DNA from: Thermoleophilia bacterium UBA6103
Lineage (GTDB): Bacteria; Actinomycetota; Thermoleophilia; UBA2241
DNA: 20,704 nt
Direction: 5' to 3'
NCBI GenBank assembly: GCA_002423545.1
Contig: DIWP01000059.1
Coordinates: 1 to 20,704 of the forward strand
The position numbers and the translations under genes are program-made. Below, piece by piece: positions 1 through 6,635 of the stretch. The first letter of the stretch is position 1. Each line of letters begins with the position of its first letter. The notes beneath the pieces were generated by a model. That model searched no databases. It was not told the origin of the DNA and was given only the letters and a program-made list of their open reading frames with translations.

Positions 1-1272
1 ATCCCGCTCTTCGCCGGCGTCACCGACCAGGAGTGGAACGACTGGCGCTGGCAGCTCCGTCACCGCCTCACCACCGTCGACGACTTCCAGCAGGTCCTGC
101 ACCTCGATGCCCCGCAGATCGCCGACCTCGAGGCCTGCCTGGGCAAGTTCCGGGTCGCCGTCACTCCCTACTACTCATCGCTCATGGACCCCGACGACCC
201 GCGCTGTCCGGTCCGCATGCAGGGCGTCCCCACCCCGGCCGAGCTGGTGGTGCGCGAGGAAGACATGGAGGACGCGATCGCCGAGACGATCGACTCACCG
301 ACGCCGAGCATCACGCACCGCTACCCGGACCGGGTGCTGTTCGTCGTCACCGAGATGTGCTCCATGTACTGTCGCCATTGCACCCGGCGCCGTATCGTCG
401 GTGGGCACGAGTCGATCGTCTCGAAGAAGGTCATCGACGACGCCATCACCTACATCTCACGCAACTCCGATGTGCGCGACGTGCTGATCAGCGGCGGCGA
501 CCCGCTGGTGCTCTCCAACGACCAGCTCGAGGACATCATCAGGCGGGTGCGGGCCATCGATCACGTCGAGATCATCCGCATCGGCTCACGGATGCCGGTG
601 GTCTGTCCGCAGCGCATCACGCCCGAGCTCTGCGAGATGCTGCGCAAGTACCACCCGCTGTATCTCAACACCCACTTCAACCACCCCAAGGAGATCACGC
701 CCGACAGCGAGCGCGCCTGTGCGATGCTCGCCGACGCCGGCATCAACCTCGGCAACCAGACGGTGCTGATGCGCGGCATCAACGACTGCGCTCACGTGAT
801 GAAGAAGCTCGTCCACGGCCTGGTGCGCATCCGCGTCAAGCCCTACTACTACTACCAGTGCGACCTGGCGATGGGCACCAACCACTTCCGCACCAGCGTC
901 GCCAAGGGCATCGAGATCTACGAGAGCCTGCGCGGCCACACGACCGGCTTCGCTGTGCCCATGTACATCATCGACGCCATCGGCGGCGGCGGCAAGACGC
1001 CGGTGATCCCGCAGTACATGATCAGTCAGGCCGAGCACCAGATCGTGTTGCGCAACTACGAGGGCGTCATCAGCAAGTACACCGAGCCCGACGACTACGT
1101 CGAGGGTGAGTGCCACTGCGAGGACTGCGAGGCGCTGCGGGCGCGCCGCGGTGTCGCCGGCCTCTTCGACGGCCCCCAGCCGACGCTCGACGACGTCTGG
1201 GCGGCGCGCATGCAGAAGGTGGTCGACCGCAAGAACGTGATGGCCGACATTCACGGGCCGGCCGAGCTGTGA
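1..1272 (+). CDS. kamA: Lysine 2,3-aminomutase (5' end off-window)
   Basis: This radical SAM, PLP-dependent enzyme converts L-lysine to L-beta-lysine, either for lysine fermentation or for beta-lysine osmolyte synthesis. The frame is open from base 1, so the start codon is off-window, but the visible 423 residues already approach the usual family length of about 415-420, so probably only some ten residues are missing. Window-relative landmarks are the [4Fe-4S] motif C120-x3-C124-x2-C127 (CSMYCRHC), the ISGGDP motif, the GGGGK segment with the PLP lysine at K332, and a C-terminal C371-x-C373-x2-C376 matching the zinc-binding cysteines of the clostridial enzyme. No ablB-type acetyltransferase or lysine-fermentation gene follows, so the pathway cannot be decided. 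It sits on the presumed element side of a tRNA-Phe fragment and may therefore be island-borne (inference). Confidence 0.96.
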   Translation: MPLFAGVTDQEWNDWRWQLRHRLTTVDDFQQVLHLDAPQIADLEACLGKFRVAVTPYYSSLMDPDDPRCPVRMQGVPTPAELVVREEDMEDAIAETIDSPTPSITHRYPDRVLFVVTEMCSMYCRHCTRRRIVGGHESIVSKKVIDDAITYISRNSDVRDVLISGGDPLVLSNDQLEDIIRRVRAIDHVEIIRIGSRMPVVCPQRITPELCEMLRKYHPLYLNTHFNHPKEITPDSERACAMLADAGINLGNQTVLMRGINDCAHVMKKLVHGLVRIRVKPYYYYQCDLAMGTNHFRTSVAKGIEIYESLRGHTTGFAVPMYIIDAIGGGGKTPVIPQYMISQAEHQIVLRNYEGVISKYTEPDDYVEGECHCEDCEALRARRGVAGLFDGPQPTLDDVWAARMQKVVDRKNVMADIHGPAEL

Positions 1273-1735
1273 AGCTGTTTTGAATCGAACACGGGCCAAA
1301 GCAGCTTGGGTTGGCCGTGCCTCGATCCGCATAGCAGCATCCTCGACTGATCGTAACAGGCAGCTCTTCCGCGCAGAGCCGCGTCGTCACCAAGTCGAGT
1401 CGAGGTGCACGATTGGCCATCTCGACCCCGAGATGGCTTGAGACCCTCGGCATACTCCCGCTGTGACGAGGGTCATCTCAGGGCACCGGCTGGACTCCCC
1501 GGCACCCCCCATCCGAAGTCTGGCCGGTGCCCGTACTCGCGACGTCATCGTGTTCCGCCTTGGAGCGACACGGCCATGCATCCCGAAGACGGCTGGCGTG
1601 CCGGCGTTCTGCCGACAAGACGCCTCATCACGAACGACCACGGTCGTGGAGCAGTCGCTATCAGCCACTGCTGGAACTGTCGACCGTGCAGCACAGTCCC
1701 AGACTCCTCACCACGGTGCATCATCGCCAGGTGAC
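1273..1735. other. Non-coding stretch with a chain of inverted repeats
   Basis: There is no convincing gene here; short open frames on both strands lack ribosome sites and recognisable sequence. The stretch holds successive inverted repeats: 1290-1299/1311-1319 (nine pairs, one bulge), 1416-1424/1429-1437 (nine perfect pairs, ACCC loop), 1442-1449/1467-1474 (eight), 1481-1490/1523-1532 (ten), 1549-1553/1568-1572 (five), a 14-bp palindrome at 1634-1647, 1650-1655/1667-1672 (six), 1673-1680/1693-1700 (seven with a mismatch) and 1708-1712/1730-1734 (five). The last ends one base before the tRNA fragment. The short ones are expected by chance in G+C-rich DNA. The three long neighbouring ones at 1416-1532 are more notable. 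It could be a structured RNA, element-end DNA or decayed sequence. Confidence 0.5.
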
Positions 1736-1782
1736 CACTGAAAATCATGGTGTCGGCAGTTCAATTCTGCCCTTCGCCACCA
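1736..1782 (+). other. 3' fragment of a tRNA-Phe gene, probable integration-site (att) core
   Basis: The segment reads as the anticodon loop to CCA end of a tRNA-Phe. The loop CTGAAAA at 1737-1743 carries the GAA anticodon, followed by the 3' anticodon strand, variable loop GTGTC, a perfect T stem GGCAG/CTGCC (1755-1759/1767-1771) around TTCAATT, the 3' acceptor strand CTTCGCC, discriminator A and CCA (1780-1782). The 5' half is missing: the five bases before the loop do not pair with 1744-1748, there is no D arm, and no GGCGAAG acceptor strand lies upstream. A clean break at the anticodon loop is typical of attR sites left by tyrosine integrases. By orientation, the element would lie to the left and native chromosome to the right. 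Confidence 0.8.
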
Positions 1783-1865
1783 GCATTTCCCTGCATATGG
1801 CGGCTAACGGCTGCTCCGCACTTGCGCCGTAAGAGTCTGTCTGCCGATGTTTTTTCCGACGTGAG

Positions 1866-1898
1866 GTTTCGGCCTGGTTTCGGCCTGGTTTCGGCCTG
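1866..1898. repeat. Three perfect tandem copies of an 11-bp unit
   Basis: The unit GTTTCGGCCTG occurs three times with no mismatch (1866-1876, 1877-1887, 1888-1898) and is followed by GT, the start of a fourth copy. It lies 84 bp beyond the tRNA-Phe fragment in DNA without genes. Short direct repeats beside att sites can be integrase arm-binding sites, but simple slippage explains it equally well. Confidence 0.85.
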
Positions 1899-2165
1899 GT
1901 GGCACGCACGGTGTGCGGTTCCGGTACCTCCTTGGCGCGCACGGCACGCACGACGTGGCAGGGAGCGCCTGAAGCTCTTCGACATGCCGCCGACAACAGG
2001 CGCGGCGTGGCGCTTGCGCCGGGCGTGATGTGTGCGGCCGACTGAGTGGCCTTCCGTCTCCAGCGGCCACGTCGTCGCAGCCGACGAGATCGTTGGCCTG
2101 CGCACTGCTGAGCTGGCCCCGTGCCCTGCGTGACGCTCAAGGCACGTCGCCGGCCGCCGATAGAC

Positions 2166-2190
2166 ATGACTGTGCAACGCGTGCAGTCAT
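2166..2190. promoter_or_regulatory. Dyad in the leader of the P60 gene
   Basis: Perfect 7-bp arms ATGACTG (2166-2172) and CAGTCAT (2184-2190) flank an 11-bp spacer. The dyad ends 15 bases before the GGAG ribosome site of the SLH-P60 gene. It could be an operator or a leader hairpin; nothing in the sequence decides between these. Confidence 0.3.
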
Positions 2191-2216
2191 CGAGAAGCGA
2201 GGCCGGAGACGGCTTG

Positions 2217-3830
2217 ATGGAGGGACGGATCCCACAGCGGTGGGCCGTGGCATGCGCCGCGTGCGAACGTCGGCCGGTGCTGCGGATCGCGGCACTGCTC
2301 GTTCTGACGTTCTCGCTGGTCTTGCTGGCGGCCGTCCTGCACCCGGCCGCTGCCCGGGCGCTCAAGTACCCGGATGTCGGCGCCTCACAGTGGGCGCGCT
2401 CCTCCATCTCCTGGGTGACCGATCAGCGCGTCGGCGGTCAACGGCTGCTGGACGACTACGACGGAGCGGTGTTCCGGCCGGGGCGGGCGCTCAGCCGCGC
2501 CCAGCTCGCGCGGGTGCTGGTGTGCGTCAGCGGCAACACGCAGCGGCGGTTCACCGCGCGTGAGCTTGCCGATGTGCCGGTCGAGCATCCCTACTACGCG
2601 GACATCCAGCGGGCGCTCTCGCTGAAGTTCCTGGGGACGTCCGGCACGTCGTTCCGCCCGGACGACCCGGTCCGGGTCTGGCAGGCACAGCGTGCGATGA
2701 TCCGCGCCGTTCGGCTGCTCTACCCGTCGGCCGACTGGCGCATGCTCGGCAAGCTGGATCCGGCCGACTGGCGGCCGAATCCCGGCTGGCGCACCAAGGC
2801 GCCCAAGTACTTCGCGTTCGAAGTCGCCGCCCGCTATCTGGGTCTGCACTACAACCATCCGTCAACGGGAGACCGCTACGAACGCGTGCCGACCGATGCC
2901 ATGCGCCGCGATCAGGCCGCGTACGCCATCGACAGGATCCTCCACCTGTCGAGCTGGAAGGTGGCCGGCCTGAGCGTCTTCAACAACGTGAAGCTGCCGC
3001 AGATGAGCGACCGGCAGCGGCAGATCGCCGACTTCGCGCTGCGCTGGACCGGCTACCCGCACATCTACGGCGGCGAGTACCCGACCGTCGACTCACCGTA
3101 CGGGCGTCAGGCGCACGGCGGCTTCGACTGCTCGGGGTTCGTCTGGTGGGTCATGAAGCTGCACTTCGGCTATCCGATCAGCTCGTACGAGCGCACGGCC
3201 GCGCAGATGGCCGCCGGCGCGCAGCCGCGCATCGCGCGAGCAAAGCTGCTGCCCGGCGACCTGATCTTCTTCGGGCCGAACGGAGCACGGTCATCGGTGG
3301 GCAGCATCTACCATACCGGCCTCTACCTGGGGAACGGCTGGTTCATCCACTCCTCGAACGGCGGGGTGAGCCTGGGCTCGCTCGACTGGGCCGGCTGGAG
3401 CTGGCACAGCGACTTCGCCTGGGGGCGGCGGGTGCTGACGAGCAGCGAGCTGTGTCCCTCGCCAAGCTCGACCCCGAGCCCCGCTGCAACGACGGCGTCG
3501 GCAGCGGCGGTCTCCGCGACGAGCGTCGAGCGGACTGAGGCCCTGCGCCGCTTCCGCGTACGGCGCGGCGCACAAGCCGTGCTCCGCTACCGGGTCCTCG
3601 TCCCGACCGCAGCGGCCGACGCTCGAGCGCTGGTGATCATCAAGATACGGCGAGAGGACGGCCGCGGCGTGAAGACGCTGGTGCTGGGCGACCGGCCGCT
3701 CAACAGGACGGCCACCGTCGGATTCCGCTGCTTCTTGCGCGCGGGTACGTATCGCTACTATGTGTACGCGCAGTCCCTCGACTCGACAGAGATCGACGGG
3801 GTGGGCGAGAGTCAGTTCGTGGTCTACTAG
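2217..3830 (+). CDS. Secreted SLH-domain NlpC/P60 cell-wall hydrolase
   Basis: This is a predicted exported peptidoglycan endopeptidase of 537 residues. The ATG at 2217 was chosen because GGAG (2205-2208) lies eight bases upstream and it gives a normal signal peptide: a charged start, a leucine-rich core at about residues 20-37, then an alanine-rich cleavage region. A GTG at 2121 and an ATG at 2166 are also in frame. Residues of about 48-170 show at least two SLH-like repeats (YPDVGASQWA, then FRPGRALSRAQLARVL; a second ends FRPDDPVRVWQAQRAM), which suggests anchoring to wall polymer. The NlpC/P60 domain follows, with C305 in FDCSGF, H366 in YHTGLYLG and H378 in FIHSS as the probable catalytic set. 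A Ser/Thr/Ala/Pro linker then leads to a beta-rich C-terminal domain of about 110 residues that I do not recognise. It converges on the YkoF-like gene. Confidence 0.9.
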   Translation: MEGRIPQRWAVACAACERRPVLRIAALLVLTFSLVLLAAVLHPAAARALKYPDVGASQWARSSISWVTDQRVGGQRLLDDYDGAVFRPGRALSRAQLARVLVCVSGNTQRRFTARELADVPVEHPYYADIQRALSLKFLGTSGTSFRPDDPVRVWQAQRAMIRAVRLLYPSADWRMLGKLDPADWRPNPGWRTKAPKYFAFEVAARYLGLHYNHPSTGDRYERVPTDAMRRDQAAYAIDRILHLSSWKVAGLSVFNNVKLPQMSDRQRQIADFALRWTGYPHIYGGEYPTVDSPYGRQAHGGFDCSGFVWWVMKLHFGYPISSYERTAAQMAAGAQPRIARAKLLPGDLIFFGPNGARSSVGSIYHTGLYLGNGWFIHSSNGGVSLGSLDWAGWSWHSDFAWGRRVLTSSELCPSPSSTPSPAATTASAAAVSATSVERTEALRRFRVRRGAQAVLRYRVLVPTAAADARALVIIKIRREDGRGVKTLVLGDRPLNRTATVGFRCFLRAGTYRYYVYAQSLDSTEIDGVGESQFVVY

Positions 3831-3831
3831 A

Positions 3832-3866
3832 GACGCCCGCGGCGTGCGTCAGCCGCCGGCGGCGTC
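3832..3866. terminator. Possible shared terminator hairpin between convergent genes
   Basis: Arms GACGCC (3832-3837) and GGCGTC (3861-3866) enclose a smaller GGC/GCC stem, beginning one base after the P60 stop codon and overlapping the end of the opposing YkoF-like gene. There is no T run, so this is a weak call based on position and symmetry. Confidence 0.3.
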
Positions 3867-4211
3867 CTGTATGTCGGCGACGCTCTGATCGCCGGGGACC
3901 CGGCTCGAGAGCGTGACCACCATCACGGCCGGGCCGTGCTCCCGCGCCGCGCGGAAGGCCGCTCTCAGCGCCCGGAAGGCCGTCTCCTCGTCTGTCACGC
4001 CGACGCTGCTTAGACGGCCCACCTGGAGGTGCAGACCGGCGTCGGCCGCAGCCTTGACCCCCGCCTGCAGCGCCGGTCTCAGCTGTGTCTGCCGGAGCGG
4101 GTAGAGCGAGAGCTGCACGCCGACCTGATCCTCGGCTTCGACAGAGGATCGGGCGGGATCGCCCGCCGCCGTCGGGCCCGTGTCACCGACGGTCGTCTTC
4201 TTCTCAGGCAT
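3849..4211 (-). CDS. YkoF/MTH1187-like thiamine-binding protein
   Basis: This is a 120-residue protein of the YkoF/MTH1187 fold group, small ferredoxin-like domains that bind thiamine or its hydroxymethylpyrimidine part. The signature is VGVQLSLYPLRQ at about residues 31-42, followed by alternating helix and strand to MVVTLSSRVP near the C-terminus, which matches one such domain. The ATG at 4211 has GGGAGGT four bases upstream. Starting at 4364 instead would put the start inside the terminator hairpin. The first 25-30 residues are polar and probably disordered. In Bacillus, YkoF accompanies the ykoEDC thiamine transporter, but no transporter or thiamine gene is here, and I see no TPP riboswitch upstream. 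The family assignment is good and the ligand is inferred. Confidence 0.8.
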   Translation of the reverse strand: MPEKKTTVGDTGPTAAGDPARSSVEAEDQVGVQLSLYPLRQTQLRPALQAGVKAAADAGLHLQVGRLSSVGVTDEETAFRALRAAFRAAREHGPAVMVVTLSSRVPGDQSVADIQDAAGG

Positions 4212-4352
4212 CTCGACCTCCCATTGCTCGCTGCATGCGCGGCTCGACTCACCATGTACCCGGCAAGTGGATGGACGACCCGGCGGGCCGGCGCAGAGCG
4301 CGCCGCAGGCGTCCGGGAACGTATCGTGACCGCACCTGCGTGTGATACGAAA

Positions 4353-4376
4353 GGGGCCGCCCATGAGGGCGGCCCC
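4353..4376 (-). terminator. Rho-independent terminator of the arsR-reductase operon
   Basis: A perfect 10-bp G+C stem (GGGGCCGCCC / GGGCGGCCCC) has a four-base ATGA loop. Read on the minus strand it lies 74 bases after the reductase stop codon and is followed by TTTCGT. The plus-strand side has only TTCC, so minus-strand use is favoured, although the stem is symmetrical. Confidence 0.8.
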
Positions 4377-4449
4377 TTCCTCTCGATCCGTCTCTGAGCG
4401 GGCCAGGCTCGGCCGCTACGGAATCGCGTCGCCCGCGCCGGCTGTCGAG

Positions 4450-6150
4450 TCACTTCTCCCGTGCGAAGGGCCAGGCCATCACGCCGCCCTCCATCACCTT
4501 CACGTTGGTCCAGCCGTGGCCGTTGAGGATGCGAGCGGCCTCGTAGCCGCGCAGCGAGATCTTGCAGAAGGCGACTATCTCGGCGTCCTTGTCCTGCGGC
4601 AGCTCCGCGAGCCGCTTGCGCAGCGCGCCCAGGGGAATCAGCTGTTCGCCGAGACCCAGCCGCATCACTTCGTACTCGTCGGGGCCGCGTACGTCGAGCA
4701 GCGTGAAGTCGTCGCCGCGGTCGTGCTTGGCCTTGACCTCGGTGGCCGAGATGCCGGTCATGTAGCCGACCAGCTTGTTCTGCATGATGTGAGCGGTGGC
4801 GATGCCGTGGTCGATCGCCAGCGAGAACGGCGGCGCGTAGGGCATGTCGGCGTTGATGACGTCGTCGACGGTGCGCTCGCCCTGGATGGCCATCGCCCAC
4901 ACGGCGATCTGCTTGGAGACGTCGCCCGGGCCCACGCACTGGGCGCCGAGGATCCGGCCGTCCTTCCTGTCGACGATCAGCTTGGTCACCAGCAGCTTGC
5001 CCTCCATGAAGCCGGGCTTGTCGGGGCTGGCGTTGATGACCGTCTCGATGTCTTCGAAGCCGGCGTCGCGGGCGGCCCGCTCGGACAGCCCGGTAGAGCC
5101 GGCGGTGAAGTCGAAGACCTTGCAGATGCCGGTCTGGATGGTCCCCCGGAACTCGGGCGTCACGCCGCCCATGAGGTGCGAGCCGGCGACGCGACCCTGC
5201 AGGTTCGCCAGGTCGCCGTACGGAGCCAGGGTCTTCTTGCCGGTAATGCGGTTGGGGATCTCGACGCAGTCGCCGATGGCGTAGATGTCGGGGTCGGAGG
5301 TCTGCATGTAGCCGTTCACGGCCACGCCGCGGGTCTCGCCGATCTCCAGGCCCGCGTCCCTGGCCAGCTCACTGTTGGGGGTCACCCCGATGGCCACCAC
5401 GGCGAGCTCGCACGGCAGCTCGGCGCCGTTCTGCAGCTTGACACCGGTCAGCGTGCCGTTCTCGCCGAGGAAGGCGGCCAGACCGTTGTCGGTGATGACG
5501 TTGGCGCCCTTGGCGCGTACGTGGTCCTCCACCAGGAGGGCCAGCTCGCGATCGAGGAAGGTGAGCAGCTGCGGCAGCAGCTCGACGACGGTGATCTCGA
5601 CGCCGGCGAGCTCCAGCGCTTCGCAGGTCTCGATGCCGATGAGGCCGCCGCCGATGACGACGGCCTTGGTGATCTTCTTCTCATCGGCGACCTCGCGCAG
5701 GTAGTCGGCGTCGTCGATGCTCTGCAGCGTGGTGATGCCGTCGAGGTCGTGGCCCGGGACCGGCGGGATCTTGGGCCGCGCGCCGGTGGCGATGACGAGC
5801 TTGTCGTACGGCATCTCCTCGACATCGCCGGTCGTGAGGTCCTTGAAGGTGACCGTCTTGAGAGCGCGGTCGATGTGCGTCGCCTCGCACTTCGTGCGGG
5901 CCACGATCTTCTTGGCGTTGAGGTAGAAGCCGGGATCGCGCACGATGCCGGTCGGCGTGCAGAGCAGCTGGTTGCGGTCGTCGAAGCAGCCGCCGACGTA
6001 GTACGGGTAGCCGCACGACGCCATCGACAGGTCGGCATCGCGCTGGATGATGGTGATCTCCGCGTGCTCGTCGAGCCGCCGTGCTCTGGCCGCGGCCTTG
6101 GGGCCCGCCGCTGACCCACCGATGACGACGATCCTCTTATGGTCTGACAT
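4450..6150 (-). CDS. CoA-disulfide reductase / persulfide reductase with C-terminal rhodanese domain
   Basis: This 566-residue flavoprotein combines a pyridine-nucleotide disulfide oxidoreductase with a rhodanese domain (CoADR-RHD family). Known members reduce CoA disulfide or CoA/glutathione persulfides with NAD(P)H, and some act as NADH oxidase or sulfur reductase. Visible are the FAD-binding GGSAAG at 11-16, the single redox cysteine C46 in SMASCGYPYY (diagnostic of the CoADR/Nox type), the NAD-binding GGGLIG at 167-172, and AIGDCVE for FAD. From about residue 465 the rhodanese domain has active loop CKISLR with C529. The ATG at 6150 has GGAGAGG eight bases upstream. It is the second gene of an operon with the ArsR repressor and ends before a strong terminator. 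CoA disulfide versus persulfide specificity cannot be read from sequence; persulfide is favoured by the rhodanese domain and the regulator. Confidence 0.93.
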   Translation of the reverse strand: MSDHKRIVVIGGSAAGPKAAARARRLDEHAEITIIQRDADLSMASCGYPYYVGGCFDDRNQLLCTPTGIVRDPGFYLNAKKIVARTKCEATHIDRALKTVTFKDLTTGDVEEMPYDKLVIATGARPKIPPVPGHDLDGITTLQSIDDADYLREVADEKKITKAVVIGGGLIGIETCEALELAGVEITVVELLPQLLTFLDRELALLVEDHVRAKGANVITDNGLAAFLGENGTLTGVKLQNGAELPCELAVVAIGVTPNSELARDAGLEIGETRGVAVNGYMQTSDPDIYAIGDCVEIPNRITGKKTLAPYGDLANLQGRVAGSHLMGGVTPEFRGTIQTGICKVFDFTAGSTGLSERAARDAGFEDIETVINASPDKPGFMEGKLLVTKLIVDRKDGRILGAQCVGPGDVSKQIAVWAMAIQGERTVDDVINADMPYAPPFSLAIDHGIATAHIMQNKLVGYMTGISATEVKAKHDRGDDFTLLDVRGPDEYEVMRLGLGEQLIPLGALRKRLAELPQDKDAEIVAFCKISLRGYEAARILNGHGWTNVKVMEGGVMAWPFAREK

Positions 6151-6184
6151 CCCGCATCCTCTCCTCTGTCCGCTGACCATCCGA

Positions 6185-6214
6185 GGTCCCGGGCCTCTGC
6201 TGTGTCCCGGGACC
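6185..6214 (-). repeat. Inverted repeat between the arsR and reductase genes
   Basis: Perfect 9-bp arms GGTCCCGGG and CCCGGGACC flank a 12-nt loop, filling most of the 72-bp gap between the two operon genes. It ends 34 bases before the reductase start and lacks a T run. It may adjust relative expression or be a processing site. Confidence 0.55.
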
Positions 6215-6222
6215 GTTCTGCC

Positions 6223-6507
6223 TCATGACTCGCTGCCCGGTACCGGGCTCTCCTCGAGCATCTCGACGATCATCCGCACTCTGGCGTCGACGACCGTGTA
6301 GCAGGTCCGCACGCCGTCCTTGCGCGGCCGCAGGATGCCCCTGTCCTGGAGGATGCGGAGGTGCTGGGAGACGGTCGACTGGGGGATGCCGAGCCGCTCC
6401 ACCATCCTGCCGACGTTGCACTCGTCGCGCATCAGGTTGCTGACCATCTGCAGGCGGACCGGGTGACCCAGGACCTTGAGGATGCCGCTGCTCTCGTCGA
6501 AATCCAT
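6223..6507 (-). CDS. ArsR/SmtB-family repressor, probable thiol/persulfide or metal sensor
   Basis: This is a 94-residue winged-helix protein of the ArsR/SmtB type. GHPVRLQMVSNL starts the fold, ERLGIPQSTVSQHLRIL (about 37-53) is the recognition helix-turn-helix, and KDGVRTCYTVVD (about 63-74) forms the wing. There are only two cysteines, C30 in DECNVGRM and C69 in the wing. SqrR/BigR-type ArsR proteins sense persulfides with a cysteine pair, although placed differently. The classical ArsR metal box ELCVCDL is absent. The ATG at 6507 has GGAG six bases upstream. The gene lies 72 bp before the CoADR-rhodanese gene on the same strand, so the two form an operon. A palindrome over its own promoter implies autorepression. 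Repressor function is sure; the signal is inferred. Confidence 0.92.
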   Translation of the reverse strand: MDFDESSGILKVLGHPVRLQMVSNLMRDECNVGRMVERLGIPQSTVSQHLRILQDRGILRPRKDGVRTCYTVVDARVRMIVEMLEESPVPGSES

Positions 6508-6540
6508 GTATGGCTCCCGCCATCCGGTCGCTGCATCCGC

Positions 6541-6603
6541 GTGCCGTGTCTCGGGAGCGAGGAGTCACCTTATGGCGTGACCTCCCGCAGGCACGAGGAG
6601 ACA
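6541..6603 (-). promoter_or_regulatory. Structured 5' leader of the arsR operon
   Basis: Nested complementary segments form one long stem: GTGCC/GGCAC (6541-6545/6590-6594), CGGGAG/CTCCCG (6552-6557/6582-6587) and GTCAC/GTGAC (6564-6568/6577-6581). An alternative pairing TGTCTC/GAGACA (6547-6552/6598-6603) overlaps the outer stem. It lies in the transcribed leader between the predicted promoter and the repressor ribosome site. It matches no riboswitch class I know. Confidence 0.35.
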
Positions 6604-6609
6604 TCAAAG

Positions 6610-6635
6610 TATCGGGATATCGCGATTATACGATA
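6610..6635. promoter_or_regulatory. Palindromic operator overlapping the arsR promoter
   Basis: The 26-bp site is symmetrical about 6622/6623. TATCG at 6610-6614 mirrors CGATA at 6631-6635, and ATCG at 6619-6622 mirrors CGAT at 6623-6626, with four unmatched bases in each half. Each half therefore carries two ATCG boxes, one per helical face. The size fits an ArsR dimer site, and it covers the -10 box, as expected for repression by blocking polymerase. Confidence 0.65.

Larger units (their letters stand above)
1783..2216. other. Non-coding region between the tRNA fragment and the P60 gene
   Basis: I see no credible gene in this stretch. It contains a perfect tandem repeat (1866-1898), a 10-bp direct repeat GGCACGCACG at 1901-1910 and 1943-1952, a six-T run at about 1850-1855, and a dyad at 2166-2190 just before the downstream gene. 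Open frames on either strand give arginine-rich, low-complexity products with no recognisable domain. One of them, on the minus strand, ends in the antisense of the tRNA fragment and is certainly spurious. Confidence 0.55.

Noticed and set aside
1273..1782. Possibility that hairpins plus a tRNA-like 3' end form a tmRNA
   Set aside because: No 5' strand complementary to CTTCGCC and no tag-peptide frame are found, and the 3' part includes a Phe anticodon arm that tmRNA lacks.
1707..1782. Complete tRNA gene
   Set aside because: No D arm or 5' acceptor strand is present, and the bases before the anticodon loop do not pair with those after it.
1745..2407. Minus-strand 220-codon frame ending VAKGRIELPTP
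   Set aside because: The C-terminus is the antisense of the tRNA-Phe fragment, a well-known false protein; the rest is low-complexity.
4212..4352. TPP riboswitch ahead of the YkoF-like gene
   Set aside because: I looked for the conserved thi-box segments (CTGAGA and neighbours) on the minus strand and did not find them.
4342..6114. 590-codon plus-strand open frame
   Set aside because: It is antisense to the CoADR-rhodanese gene, whose motifs are unmistakable. The product is low-complexity, as expected for a shadow frame in G+C-rich DNA, and its start lies in the terminator hairpin.
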